From Bacillota bacterium (GTDB lineage: Bacteria > Bacillota > Clostridia > Lachnospirales > Lachnospiraceae): DNA of 64,000 nt. The notes under the pieces were generated by a model that was given only the letters and a program-made list of their open reading frames with translations, searched no databases and had not been told where the DNA came from. The stretch covers positions 124,001 to 188,000 of the forward strand of contig JAEZZQ010000016.1 of NCBI GenBank assembly GCA_023442465.1, given 5' to 3'. A program made the position numbers and the translations under genes. Numbering within the stretch: the first letter of the stretch is position 1; the number at the start of each line of letters is the position of its first letter. Below, piece after piece: positions 18,301 through 25,882 of the stretch.

Positions 18301-19597
18301 TGCGATTCGCGTAAGGGACAGCAAGAAGCAGGAGCGGGAAATTCGCTCTTCTGCCATCCATAAGGTTCAGTTTACAGAGGAAATGCGCGAAGAATATACG
18401 ATTCTCTGCCCTCAGATGTCACCTATTCATTTCGAAATATTGGAACCGGCCTTTCGCTCCTGCGGCTATAACTTCGAGGTATTGTCCAACGACAACAAGC
18501 ATGCCGTGGATGTAGGGCTTAAATATGTAAATAACGACGCCTGCTATCCGTCGCTGATGGTCGTAGGACAGATTATGGAGGCTCTCCTATCCGGAAAATA
18601 TGACTTAAATAAAGTAGCTGTCATTATGTCACAAACCGGAGGCGGATGCCGCGCTACCAACTACGTAGGTTTTATACGAAGAGCTTTTGAAAAAGCCGGA
18701 ATGCCTCAGATTCCTGTTATATCTCTCAATATGGCAGGGATAGAAACCAATCCGGGCTTTGACCTGAATGCAGATTTGCTCATGCGCGCCGCTTACGGGG
18801 CCATTTTCGGGGATATTTTCATGCGCTGTGTTTATCGTATGCGGCCTTATGAAAAAGAAGCCGGCTCGGTGGAGAAGGTACATGCGAAATGGCTGAAGCA
18901 GTGTCAGGATTTCGTATCTGCAAAACATATGAATTACTTTAAATTCAGAAAAATGTGCCGCTTGATCGTGGAGGACTTCGACGCGATTCCCATTACGGAA
19001 GAAGTAAAGCCCAAGGTCGGCATCGTAGGCGAAATCCTCGTAAAATTTGCTCCCGCCGCTAACAATCATCTGGTAGAGCTTTTGGAGTCCGAAGGCGCGG
19101 AAGCTGTGGTTCCTGATTTGATCGATTTCATGCTCTACTGCTTCTACAATCAGATATACAAAGCAGAGGAGCTTGGCATGAGCAAGAAAACAGCCTTTGT
19201 CTCCAAGCTGGGCATCGACGGCATTGAATTCCTGCGCGCTTCTGCAAGAAGGGCGTTTGAAAAGAGCAAACATTTCCACCCTCCGGTAAGCATATACAAA
19301 ATCGTGAATTACGCGAAGTCTATCGTATCCATCGGCAATCAGACCGGCGAGGGCTGGTTCTTAACCGGGGAAATGGTGGAGCTGATACACGGGGGCGTTA
19401 ACAATATCGTGTGCACCCAGCCTTTTGGCTGCCTTCCTAACCATGTGGTAGGAAAGGGCGTGATAAAGGAGCTTCGGAAGCAATATCCGCTTTCGAACAT
19501 CGTTGCCATAGATTATGACCCCGGTGCCAGCGAGGTAAACCAGTTGAACAGAATAAAACTGATGCTTTCCACCGCACAGAAAAACCTGCAAAAATAG
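15368..19597 (+). CDS. 2-hydroxyacyl-CoA dehydratase activase / dehydratase-like fusion protein
   Basis: A 1409-residue protein with two ASKHA ATPase domains of the BadF/BadG/HgdC type in tandem. The first starts GIDIGSTTVKIAI (9-21) with GICAGGTGSFID, the second GIDAGSTTTKVAL (about 324) with ACSAGCGSFIE (about 446) and RCTVFMNSK. In known activases the Cys after such motifs hold a [4Fe-4S] cluster between two subunits. A Cys cluster follows (KCKGCTNNC, about 605), then DUF2229-like (PSESECYPAKLAHGH) and HgdB-like regions to the end. Such fusions are widespread in clostridia; substrate unknown. It is monocistronic, with its own promoter and terminator. Confidence 0.9.
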   Translation: MSELRYTLGIDIGSTTVKIAILNDAHEILFSDYERHFANIRETLSNLLQKAYDQLGDIELHPMITGSGGLTLANHLKVPFVQEVIAVSTTLQELAPQTDVAIELGGEDAKIIYFEGGNVEQRMNGICAGGTGSFIDQMASLLQTDASGLNEYAKEYHSLYTIAARCGVFAKSDIQPLINEGATKEDLSASIFQAVVNQTISGLACGKPIRGHVAFLGGPLYFLSELKEAFIRTLKLDEEHIVNTEHSHLFAAIGSALNAKEDVFYSMEEMVLKLSSDIKMDFEVERMEPLFENEASYMEFKNRHSVHHVATSDLASYHGNCFLGIDAGSTTTKVALVAEDGSLLYSFYSSNDGSPLKTAIRSIKEIYALLPEDVNIVRSCSTGYGEALMKAAFLLDDGEVETVAHYYAAAFFDPSVDCILDIGGQDMKCIKIKNHTVDSVQLNEACSAGCGSFIETFAKSLNYSVEDFAQAALFAEHPIDLGTRCTVFMNSKVKQAQKEGAKVSDISAGLAYSVIKNALFKVIKVADASELGTHIVVQGGTFYNDAILRGFEKIADCKAIRPDIAGIMGAFGAALIARERYSKDYDTSMLSIEQIGALQFETSMAKCKGCTNNCRLTINKFSGGRQYISGNRCERGLGKTKNEDGIPNLFEYKLKRIFGYEPLPADEAKRGRVGIPRVLNMYENYPFWHTFFTKLGYQVVLSPLSNHNIYSLGIESIPSESECYPAKLAHGHVSWLIHKGVDFIFYPALFYERNEFEEANNHYNCPIVTSYSENIKNNVEEIGHGEAVLRNPFMSFRDVKTISEALIKEFTEIPAEEIIDAVDAGWKEMDQARLDMMKKGEETIKYLEENGRHGIVLAGRPYHIDPEINHGIPELITSYGVAVLTEDSVSHLASPERPLIVSDQWMYHSRLYAAASYVKTREDLDLIQLNSFGCGLDAVTTDQVSDILSGSGKIYTCLKIDEVNNLGAARIRIRSLLSAIRVRDSKKQEREIRSSAIHKVQFTEEMREEYTILCPQMSPIHFEILEPAFRSCGYNFEVLSNDNKHAVDVGLKYVNNDACYPSLMVVGQIMEALLSGKYDLNKVAVIMSQTGGGCRATNYVGFIRRAFEKAGMPQIPVISLNMAGIETNPGFDLNADLLMRAAYGAIFGDIFMRCVYRMRPYEKEAGSVEKVHAKWLKQCQDFVSAKHMNYFKFRKMCRLIVEDFDAIPITEEVKPKVGIVGEILVKFAPAANNHLVELLESEGAEAVVPDLIDFMLYCFYNQIYKAEELGMSKKTAFVSKLGIDGIEFLRASARRAFEKSKHFHPPVSIYKIVNYAKSIVSIGNQTGEGWFLTGEMVELIHGGVNNIVCTQPFGCLPNHVVGKGVIKELRKQYPLSNIVAIDYDPGASEVNQLNRIKLMLSTAQKNLQK

Positions 19598-19616
19598 GAC
19601 CTTTCGGTCCTATTTT
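19591..19616. terminator. Bidirectional terminator
   Basis: AAAATAGGACC (19591-19601), loop TTTC, GGTCCTATTTT (19606-19616), followed by T. It serves the plus-strand dehydratase gene and probably the converging ABC operon that ends at 19632. Confidence 0.9.
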
Positions 19617-19631
19617 TATGGATATATTTCA

Positions 19632-20597
19632 TTAATCTACAATTCCGCCCTCTACTACCAAGCTATCCGCATCTACGCTGTCTCCATATACCGGCTTCAA
19701 GGTTTCTTCGAAATCCTTATGGAAGAACTGCTCTGCCGCTAAGCTCTCAACTTCTTCATTGATCCAGTTAAGCAGCTCTGTATTGCCCTTCTGTACCGCC
19801 GGAGCGATCGTATCCAGATTTCCGATGGATTCAATGCCTACTGCGAAGCCTTTGTTCTGCAAAGCCCAAGCCAATACTTCCGTATTATCCGTGGAAAAGG
19901 CATCTCCTCTTCCGTCTGCCAGAGCGTCATACGCTTCCTGATATTCATCAAATTTCAAAAGATTGATCTCAGGATAATTCTCCTGGAAATAAGTCTCTGC
20001 CGTAGTTCCTTTTACTACGATAAGTGTCTTTTCCTTTAACTGCTCTACATCCGTTATCAGACTGCCCTCCGGAGAAACCACGCCCAAGGCTACTTTCATA
20101 TAAGGTAATGCGAAATCTACCTGCTCGCTTCTTTCATCCGTCACTGTAAAGTTAGCCAAGATGATGTCTACCTTCGCGGATTTCAAATACTCAACTCGGC
20201 TGGCTGCCTCTACATATACGAATTCTACCGCATCCTCACTGCCGAATAAATCCAAAGCGAGGCGCTTTGCAAAATACACATCATATCCTTGTACGTCACC
20301 GTTGGCGTCTACATAGCCAAAGGGGTTTTTATCACTGAATACACCAATTACCAGCTTTCCGTCCGCTTTGATGTCCTCTAAGCTTCTCGCCTGTGCTGAT
20401 GCCGAAGCATCTTCCGATTCTGCTGCAGCCGGCTCTGCGGCACTTTCTTCTTCCGCTGCTTCGCTTTCTGCTGCCGGTGCTGTTTCTTCCGCTGCCGGTG
20501 CAGTCGTGGAAGCCGCCTCCTGTGTCTGTCCGCAGCCCGCCAGTACGCCTGCTAATAAACCTGCTGTCAAGATAACTCCTAATAATTTCTTCTTCAT
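19632..20597 (-). CDS. Cysteine-type amino-acid ABC transporter substrate-binding lipoprotein
   Basis: From ATG 20597 (AAGGAGG upstream) the product is 321 residues: signal MKKKLLGVILTAGLLAGVLA with lipobox LAGCG, an Ala/Glu-rich linker, then a SBP_bac_3 fold. GVFSDKNPFGYVDANGDVQG, VEAASRVEYLKSAKVDIILA and NFTVTDERSEQVDFALPYMK are close to what I know of the CjaA/cysteine-binding group. It would capture cysteine or a related amino acid outside the membrane for the two permeases and ATPase upstream. It is last in the four-gene operon, 39 bases after the ATPase gene. Confidence 0.9.
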   Translation of the reverse strand: MKKKLLGVILTAGLLAGVLAGCGQTQEAASTTAPAAEETAPAAESEAAEEESAAEPAAAESEDASASAQARSLEDIKADGKLVIGVFSDKNPFGYVDANGDVQGYDVYFAKRLALDLFGSEDAVEFVYVEAASRVEYLKSAKVDIILANFTVTDERSEQVDFALPYMKVALGVVSPEGSLITDVEQLKEKTLIVVKGTTAETYFQENYPEINLLKFDEYQEAYDALADGRGDAFSTDNTEVLAWALQNKGFAVGIESIGNLDTIAPAVQKGNTELLNWINEEVESLAAEQFFHKDFEETLKPVYGDSVDADSLVVEGGIVD

Positions 20598-20635
20598 AAT
20601 AATCCTCCTTGTTTTTGTTGTCTCCTTCATTTTGT

Positions 20636-21388
20636 TTATATTTCTAACGCTTCATAATGAAACGTATTTAGAAACTGCTTTGCTCTTTCCGTCTTCGGAT
20701 AGGCGAAGAATTCCTTTGCCGTATTCTCCTCTACGATAACGCCCTGATCCATAAACACGACTCTGTCCGCCACCGCCTTCGCAAATTCCATTTCATGGGT
20801 TACGATTGCCATCGTCATACCCTCCTGTGCCAGCTTCAGCACTACCTGAAGTACCTCACGGACCATCTCCGGGTCCAGCGCTGCCGTGATTTCATCCAGA
20901 AGCAGTACCTCCGGATTCATGATAAGGGCACGTACTATAGCGACTCTCTGCTTCTGCCCTCCGGACAGCTGCCTTGGGAAAGCATCCTTTTTATCAGACA
21001 GCCCTACCCGTTCTAACAGGGCTAATGCCTCCCGCTCCGCTTCCTTCCGGTCTCTCTTCTGTACCTTTACCGGTGCCAGCAGAATGTTATTTATAATGCT
21101 AAGATGAGGAAACAGCTCATAGCTTTGAAAGACCATACCTATTTTCTGTCTGTGCTGATGAACGCTCTTATCCTTTCTGTCTATCGTTTCACTGCCCAGA
21201 ACGATGCTTCCCTCATCGATGGGTTCCAGCAGATTCAGGCATCTTAAAAAAGTGCTCTTACCGCACCCCGACGGTCCTACGATGACTACCACCTCGCCCT
21301 TTTGCAGGTTAAAATTGATATCCTTCAAAACCGGCTCGTTTTTTTCATATGATTTCGTCAAATGCTTTACCTGTAAAACTTCATTCAT
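20636..21388 (-). CDS. Amino-acid ABC transporter ATP-binding protein
   Basis: A 250-residue GlnQ-type ATPase with Walker A GPSGCGKST (39-47), Q-loop VFQSYELFPHL, signature LSGGQKQRVAI, Walker B VLLLDEITAALD and switch His in VTHEMEFAKAVADRV. The usual Pro of DEPTSALD is Ile here. It energises uptake by the two membrane proteins encoded upstream. The ribosome site (GAGAGAGG) is rather far from the ATG. Confidence 0.95.
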   Translation of the reverse strand: MNEVLQVKHLTKSYEKNEPVLKDINFNLQKGEVVVIVGPSGCGKSTFLRCLNLLEPIDEGSIVLGSETIDRKDKSVHQHRQKIGMVFQSYELFPHLSIINNILLAPVKVQKRDRKEAEREALALLERVGLSDKKDAFPRQLSGGQKQRVAIVRALIMNPEVLLLDEITAALDPEMVREVLQVVLKLAQEGMTMAIVTHEMEFAKAVADRVVFMDQGVIVEENTAKEFFAYPKTERAKQFLNTFHYEALEI

Positions 21389-21437
21389 TTTTTCATTTTG
21401 CCTCTCTCAGATTCTTAAGATAGTCCATAGGACTATC

Positions 21438-22115
21438 CTAGATTTCGTATTTCTTTTCCAGCCATAGTGACAGCCTCGAAAACGGATAACAAACGATAAA
21501 ATACATGATGAATATCACTCCGTAGATCCAAAGTGCAGCGGTGGGTGTCTGATACCTCGAGGCATCTATAATCTGTTTTCCCACCTTTACTACTTCAACC
21601 ACACCTATAAGCACCACCAGGGAGGTCGTCTTTATCATTCTTGTAAGCAGGTTCACGGCAGGGGGCAGCAATCTCCTTATCGTTTGCGGGATGATCACAT
21701 AAAAATAGGTCTGCAGCGTACTCATCCCCAAGCCGCCTGCGCTCTCGTATTGGTGCCTCGGTGTAGCGATAAGAGCACCTCGCACCAAATCACCCATTTC
21801 CGCAGTGCCCCAAAAGGTGAACACGATAACGGCCGCTGTCTCGCCCGACATATTGATCCCTAAATGCTTCGCCGCACCGAAATATACGAGGAAGAGCAGA
21901 ACAAGCTGAGGTAAAATTCTGACCGCTTCGAGATAAAGCCTCGTAATACATCGCACCGCCCTATTGTGCATTGTCATGACCATTCCTAAAAGAAATCCAA
22001 GCAAGATGGAAAGTGCCATAGCGATTACTGCGATGCGAAGGGTTACCCATAAACCTTCCCACAGCCTTATAAAATTCCTACCCTGAAACAGCACTTGTAT
22101 CCCCAAATCCTGCAT
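21438..22115 (-). CDS. Amino-acid ABC transporter permease 2
   Basis: A 225-residue HisM-type permease with about five membrane helices (RIAVIAMALSILLGFLLG, VRILPQLVLLFLVYFG, AAVIVFTFWGTAEMGD). The EAA loop region reads YESAGGLGMSTLQTYFYVII-PQ. It overlaps the 3' end of the first permease gene by 38 bases, which implies tight co-expression, and should pair with it as a heterodimer. Confidence 0.92.
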   Translation of the reverse strand: MQDLGIQVLFQGRNFIRLWEGLWVTLRIAVIAMALSILLGFLLGMVMTMHNRAVRCITRLYLEAVRILPQLVLLFLVYFGAAKHLGINMSGETAAVIVFTFWGTAEMGDLVRGALIATPRHQYESAGGLGMSTLQTYFYVIIPQTIRRLLPPAVNLLTRMIKTTSLVVLIGVVEVVKVGKQIIDASRYQTPTAALWIYGVIFIMYFIVCYPFSRLSLWLEKKYEI

Positions 22116-22755
22116 AGCGCACTCTCCTTTCTATGAATGATGCAATAACGGATATCGGAAGCAGGATTACCAGATAAGCTGATACCAGCATGAACAACGC
22201 TTCATCCGTCTTGTAATAAATACCGATCAAATCCTTTGCTACAAACATCAAATCCGCCAACGCAACCGCGCTGAACACCGAAGTTTCTTTTATCAAAAAA
22301 ATGACATTGGCACAAAACTGAGGAACAGAGGTGGACACTGCCTGCGGAAGTATGATATGCCGGAATATCTGACTGTTTGTAAAGCCCAGGCTTAATCCCG
22401 ACTGCGTCTGTATCTGCGCCACATTATCCAGTCCCGAACGAAATGCCTCCGACATGTAGCTGCCTCCTAAAAATGCCAGACCTATAATCCCGCAGCTTTC
22501 TGAGCTAAGTACCACTCCCAGCTTGGGAAGGCCGAAATATAGAAAAAACAGCTGTATCAAAAGCGGAGTATTTCTTGATAGTTCTATATAAACATTTGCT
22601 ATCTGTGCCAATACCGGTATCTTCAAGTATTTTATTATGCTTGTAACCAGCCCGATCAAAAATGCCAGCAGGATTCCCATGGCAGCTATTCTCAAGGTCA
22701 GCCATGCCGCCTCGGTATAAAGCGGCAAATGCGTTCTCATAAATTCCAAATCCAT
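22078..22755 (-). CDS. Amino-acid ABC transporter permease 1
   Basis: Starting at ATG 22755, after a GGGAGAAGGAG purine run, the product is 225 residues: MDLEFMRTHLPLYTEAAWLT. Membrane helices are typical of HisQ/HisM permeases, with ELSRNTPLLIQLFFLYFG and an EAA loop (QSGLSLGFTNSQIFRHIILPQ in part). A longer frame back to 22875 exists, but it runs through the leader hairpin and has no better ribosome site. It is the first gene of the operon, behind the promoter at 22888-22916. Confidence 0.9.
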   Translation of the reverse strand: MDLEFMRTHLPLYTEAAWLTLRIAAMGILLAFLIGLVTSIIKYLKIPVLAQIANVYIELSRNTPLLIQLFFLYFGLPKLGVVLSSESCGIIGLAFLGGSYMSEAFRSGLDNVAQIQTQSGLSLGFTNSQIFRHIILPQAVSTSVPQFCANVIFLIKETSVFSAVALADLMFVAKDLIGIYYKTDEALFMLVSAYLVILLPISVIASFIERRVRYAGFGDTSAVSG

Positions 22756-22788
22756 CCGTCTTTCTCCTTCTCCCTCTCGTTTCGGCGC

Positions 22789-22823
22789 AAAAAAAGAAGC
22801 ATATATATGCTCGTACCTGCTTC
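22789..22823 (-). terminator. Attenuator-like terminator in the cysteine-transporter leader
   Basis: On the minus strand GAAGCA (22818-22823) pairs with TGCTTC (22796-22801) and is followed by seven T. An alternative inner hairpin AGCAT-ATAT-ATGCT overlaps it. It lies between the promoter and the first permease gene, 33 bases before the start codon. Confidence 0.65.
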
Positions 22824-22867
22824 CATCTTTCAGTGCTTTCCGCGATGCTACATGGCTAAAATCAATT

Positions 22868-22916
22868 CCTATCAAATCTATAGGTTTAGTATATTATCGA
22901 TTATAAATATTGTCAA
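22868..22916 (-). promoter_or_regulatory. Promoter and candidate operator of the cysteine-transporter operon
   Basis: Minus strand TTGACA (22911-22916), 17-base spacer, TATACT (22888-22893). Directly downstream, over the expected start of transcription, lies the inverted repeat CCTAT-N7-ATAGG (22868-22884), followed by AATTG. A GGAATT-containing site at a cysteine transporter is reminiscent of CymR boxes, but that assignment is inference. Confidence 0.75.
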
Positions 22917-23004
22917 CACTTTTTGTAAATTAAATTTGTTATAATTTTATGGAAAAAAATCACCTTGATTTTCCTTTTCTTTTAACATAATCTATAAAGA
23001 AATG

Positions 23005-23044
23005 AAACGGCGGCTTTGAGGTAAAAAAATCAAAGCCGCCGTTT
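23005..23044. terminator. Terminator downstream of the VOC gene
   Basis: Perfect 15-bp stem AAACGGCGGCTTTGA (23005-23019) / TCAAAGCCGCCGTTT (23030-23044), with A/T tails on both sides. It ends the minus-strand VOC gene just upstream of the ABC operon promoter. Confidence 0.92.
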
Positions 23045-23050
23045 TTTTAA

Positions 23051-23419
23051 TTATTTGTCCAAGTCCCATATAATCCCGTTCTTATCGGTAAGCATAGCGT
23101 GCAGACTGCCCCAAAAGGTCTTTTGAAGTTCATAGCCTACCGTACTGGTGGTCTTTAGATTATCGTATATCTTTTGAATTTCCTCATCAGTTTCCAATTT
23201 AACATAAACATGAATGGTATCATTAGGCTTTTCCGATTTCTCCCTGTCCCCAAAAAACAGGGCGCAATTTTCATTGATATGAAGTTCTGCATGCATCAAT
23301 CTTTCAGGATTTTCGCGGGAAGGAACAGTGTTTTTAATTTCGCCTCCAAAAATGCCCTGATAATAATTCAGGTTTTCCATAGTATTTTCGATGAATAAGT
23401 TGGGGATTATTGTTTTCAT
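23051..23419 (-). CDS. VOC-family (glyoxalase/PhnB-like) protein
   Basis: A 122-residue single-domain protein starting MKTIIPNLFIENTMENLNYY, with an IFGGEI strand, HAELHINENCALFFGD and a final ...WDLDK. The paired beta-alpha-beta-beta-beta pattern fits the vicinal oxygen chelate superfamily, in the PhnB/YjdN-like group that usually includes unassigned enzymes. The ATG has AAGGAG seven bases upstream. It lies 77 bases after the histidine kinase gene on the same strand but is not obviously part of the copper system. Confidence 0.8.
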   Translation of the reverse strand: MKTIIPNLFIENTMENLNYYQGIFGGEIKNTVPSRENPERLMHAELHINENCALFFGDREKSEKPNDTIHVYVKLETDEEIQKIYDNLKTTSTVGYELQKTFWGSLHAMLTDKNGIIWDLDK

Positions 23420-23496
23420 AATTCATTCTCCTTATTTTAAACTTTTTCACTATTTTCTGCAAAAGCTTTGCGTTCTAGCCTTAAATGTGCAACTTC

Positions 23497-24882
23497 TTAT
23501 TCTTTCGGTATAGTTACCGTAAAACAGCTTCCCTCATTTACCTTACTGCTTACATTAATCGTGCCTCCATGAGCCGTAACGATAGATTTGGCAATGGTCA
23601 GCCCTATTCCGGCGCCGCCCGTCTTACGGCTGCGGGATTTATCTGTCCGGTAAAAGCGCTCAAAAACGAGAGCCAGCTCCTCCTGCGGGATTCCGATACC
23701 GTTGTCCTTCACCCGAATGCATCCTTCTCCCGGAGCGTCTGCCACCTCGACAGAAATGCTGCCGCCCTCCGGCGTATATTTTATGGCATTGGATAGAAGG
23801 TTTATCGTCACTTGAAGCATTCTGCTCCTATCTGCCAGGGCCACCGCAGATTCTCCTCCTACGGACATGACAAGTTCCTTCTTCGCCCCTTCCGCTTCCA
23901 GCGTTTCGAAGGCTGCCTTCGCGATTTCCAACAGGTCCGTCCGCTCCTTTTTCAGCTTCAGGTTATCCCCTTCCACCTTGGCCAGACGCCCCAGATCCGC
24001 CACCAGATTTCCAAGGCGAAGTATCTCCTCATGACAACTGGAAAGCCGTTCCGGCGTAGCCTCCCATACACCTTCCAGCATTGCTTCCAGATGGGAACCT
24101 ACTGCGGTAAGCGGAGTACGAAGCTCATGAGCGATATCCGTAGTTAATCTTTTTCGAAGATTCTCCTGTTCGTTTAACGCGTCTGCAAGCTGATTGACGG
24201 CGGTTACCAAATCGTTAAGCTCTCTGGTATTTGTCTCGCTTTCGAAACGGATATCGTAGTTTCCTTCCGAAATCTCCTTGGCGATATAAGCGGTCTTCGT
24301 CACAGGCCTCGCTATCCGGCGAGCCATCAGACTTCCCACCACAATAGAAAAAAATCCTGCCAAGGCACCGATTATAAGCAGGATAATATTTAGCGTATTG
24401 ATAAAGAGGAAGTCATTTTCACTAAAAAAGAAGGGACCGTAATAGGTAATGGAAACAGAGCCCACCTTCTGCCCACCCTGTTCGATATCATAAGTATGGG
24501 ACACAAAGCCTCCGCCCTTTTTCAGTTTCTCCATTCGTGCAGAAATTTCATCCATGACCTGCCAGCATTTGGACATGTCGTGATTTTCCGCATCCCAGAG
24601 CAAATTTCCGTCTGCATCATAAATTTTTAAAATATAGCTTTCATATAAAGCATACATACCAATGGTATGTAAGAAGTCCTTATTCCAACTGCGTGTGAGT
24701 CCATTGTACTGGGTACCGAGATCACTTACGATATTCTCACTCCGTACCTGCTCCTGCCTGGCAATGTAGTCCTCGAACTCCTGATTGATGAACCAATTGG
24801 AAAATACACTGCTGAGCGCTACTGTAACAAGCACAATCAGCAGTATGGATAAAGACAGCTGAGTCCTTAAGCTCCGCATCAT
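23497..24882 (-). CDS. Sensor histidine kinase
   Basis: Starting at MMRSLRTQ (ATG 24882, GGAGG upstream) the product is 461 residues. Helix one (LSLSILLIVLVTVALSSVF), an extracytoplasmic domain of about 130 residues, helix two (INTLNIILLIIGALAGFFSIV), a HAMP segment (ARRIARPVTKTAYIAKEISE), then HisKA with DIAHELRTPLTAVG (phospho-acceptor His) and HATPase_c with NLLSNAIKYTPEGG, DNGIGIP and TGGAGIGLTIAKSIV. It begins 1 base after the response regulator stop and is the partner of that protein. The copper genes upstream suggest a metal or envelope signal; that is inference. Confidence 0.93.
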   Translation of the reverse strand: MMRSLRTQLSLSILLIVLVTVALSSVFSNWFINQEFEDYIARQEQVRSENIVSDLGTQYNGLTRSWNKDFLHTIGMYALYESYILKIYDADGNLLWDAENHDMSKCWQVMDEISARMEKLKKGGGFVSHTYDIEQGGQKVGSVSITYYGPFFFSENDFLFINTLNIILLIIGALAGFFSIVVGSLMARRIARPVTKTAYIAKEISEGNYDIRFESETNTRELNDLVTAVNQLADALNEQENLRKRLTTDIAHELRTPLTAVGSHLEAMLEGVWEATPERLSSCHEEILRLGNLVADLGRLAKVEGDNLKLKKERTDLLEIAKAAFETLEAEGAKKELVMSVGGESAVALADRSRMLQVTINLLSNAIKYTPEGGSISVEVADAPGEGCIRVKDNGIGIPQEELALVFERFYRTDKSRSRKTGGAGIGLTIAKSIVTAHGGTINVSSKVNEGSCFTVTIPKE

Positions 24883-24883
24883 T

Positions 24884-25585
24884 CTAATCGCCTCCAAATT
24901 TGTAACCCAGACCATGAACAGTCAGGACATATACCGGCTTCTTCGGGTCATCCTCGATCTTCTGGCGCAGGTTTTTGACGTGGCTGTCGATAGCCCTGTC
25001 ATAGCCCTCGAATTCGCTGCCCAAAGCGATTCCTATGAGTTCTTCTCTGGTGAATACTTTTCCGGGATATTTTATGAGCGCCGACAATATTTTAATTTCA
25101 TTGGGTGTCAGGCTGACTGCATGTCCCGACTTTTGAAAATTATTTTTTTCAAAATCCACGATGAAATCGCCGTCATGAAATGAATTTCTCACATTTAACG
25201 GCATAAGGTCATTCTGCGTTCTCCGCAAAATGGCCTCCATGCGCGCATATAATTCTTTCAGGCTGAAAGGCTTGGTTATATAATCGTCCGCGCCGATTTC
25301 CAAGCCATACAGCAAATCATTCTCTTCCGCTCTAGCAGTAAGCATAAGGATCGGTACTCTTGACTTCCTCCGTATCGCCTTACAGACCTCCTCGCCTGAA
25401 ATATCAGGCAGCATCAAATCCAAAACCACCAGCGTAATATTCTCCCTATCGAATATCTCGAGCGCTTTCCCACCATTCTCAGCGGGAAAGACATGAAAGC
25501 CCTTGCTCTCCAAAAGTGCAGAAATTACCTCGAGTATCTTAGGTTCATCGTCCACAACCAATATATTTTTACTCACGCCCGGCAT
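24884..25585 (-). CDS. OmpR/PhoB-family response regulator
   Basis: A 233-residue regulator. The receiver domain (about 5-120) has the acidic pair DDE (12-14), phospho-acceptor Asp56 in VLDLMLPD and Lys in ITKPFS. The C-terminal winged helix (about 135-230) has LTPNEIKILSALIKYPGKVF, AIDSHVKNLRQKIEDDP and VHGLGYKF. It is co-transcribed with the histidine kinase and lies 27 bases after copZ, so it probably controls the copper operon or envelope genes. Confidence 0.95.
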   Translation of the reverse strand: MPGVSKNILVVDDEPKILEVISALLESKGFHVFPAENGGKALEIFDRENITLVVLDLMLPDISGEEVCKAIRRKSRVPILMLTARAEENDLLYGLEIGADDYITKPFSLKELYARMEAILRRTQNDLMPLNVRNSFHDGDFIVDFEKNNFQKSGHAVSLTPNEIKILSALIKYPGKVFTREELIGIALGSEFEGYDRAIDSHVKNLRQKIEDDPKKPVYVLTVHGLGYKFGGD

Positions 25586-25612
25586 AGCAGCTCCATTCCT
25601 CGAATTAATTGA

Positions 25613-25822
25613 TTATGCAACTACATCGTAGCCCTGGTCTTCGATTTCCGCTTTAATTTCATCTACGGACACCTTGGAAGCATCGAACTCTACCGCTACC
25701 GTCTTGCCCTTCAAATCTACATCAACACCGGACACACCCGACAAAGCGCCTACCGCGCCGGTAACAGCCTTTACGCAATGTTCGCAGGACATACCATCCA
25801 CATTTAAAATTACTTTTTCCAT
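25613..25822 (-). CDS. copZ: Copper chaperone (HMA domain)
   Basis: From ATG 25822 (AGGAGG nine bases upstream) the 69-residue product is a single HMA domain: MEKVILNVDGMSCEHCVKAV, with the metal-binding GMSCEHC motif at residues 10-16, and the closing EIEDQGYDVVA. CopZ proteins carry Cu(I) to CopA and to copper regulators. It sits in the same run as copA and is almost surely its partner. Confidence 0.92.
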   Translation of the reverse strand: MEKVILNVDGMSCEHCVKAVTGAVGALSGVSGVDVDLKGKTVAVEFDASKVSVDEIKAEIEDQGYDVVA

Positions 25823-25882
25823 TTTGAAAATCCTCCTGTCAGTTTCCTTTCGCTTGTTTTTAGTCCACATATTTTCAATATT

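Noticed and set aside
22756..22875. N-terminal extension of the first cysteine-transporter permease
   Set aside because: It would need a TTG start at the operator and translation through the leader terminator; ATG 22755 has a good ribosome site and gives the normal length.
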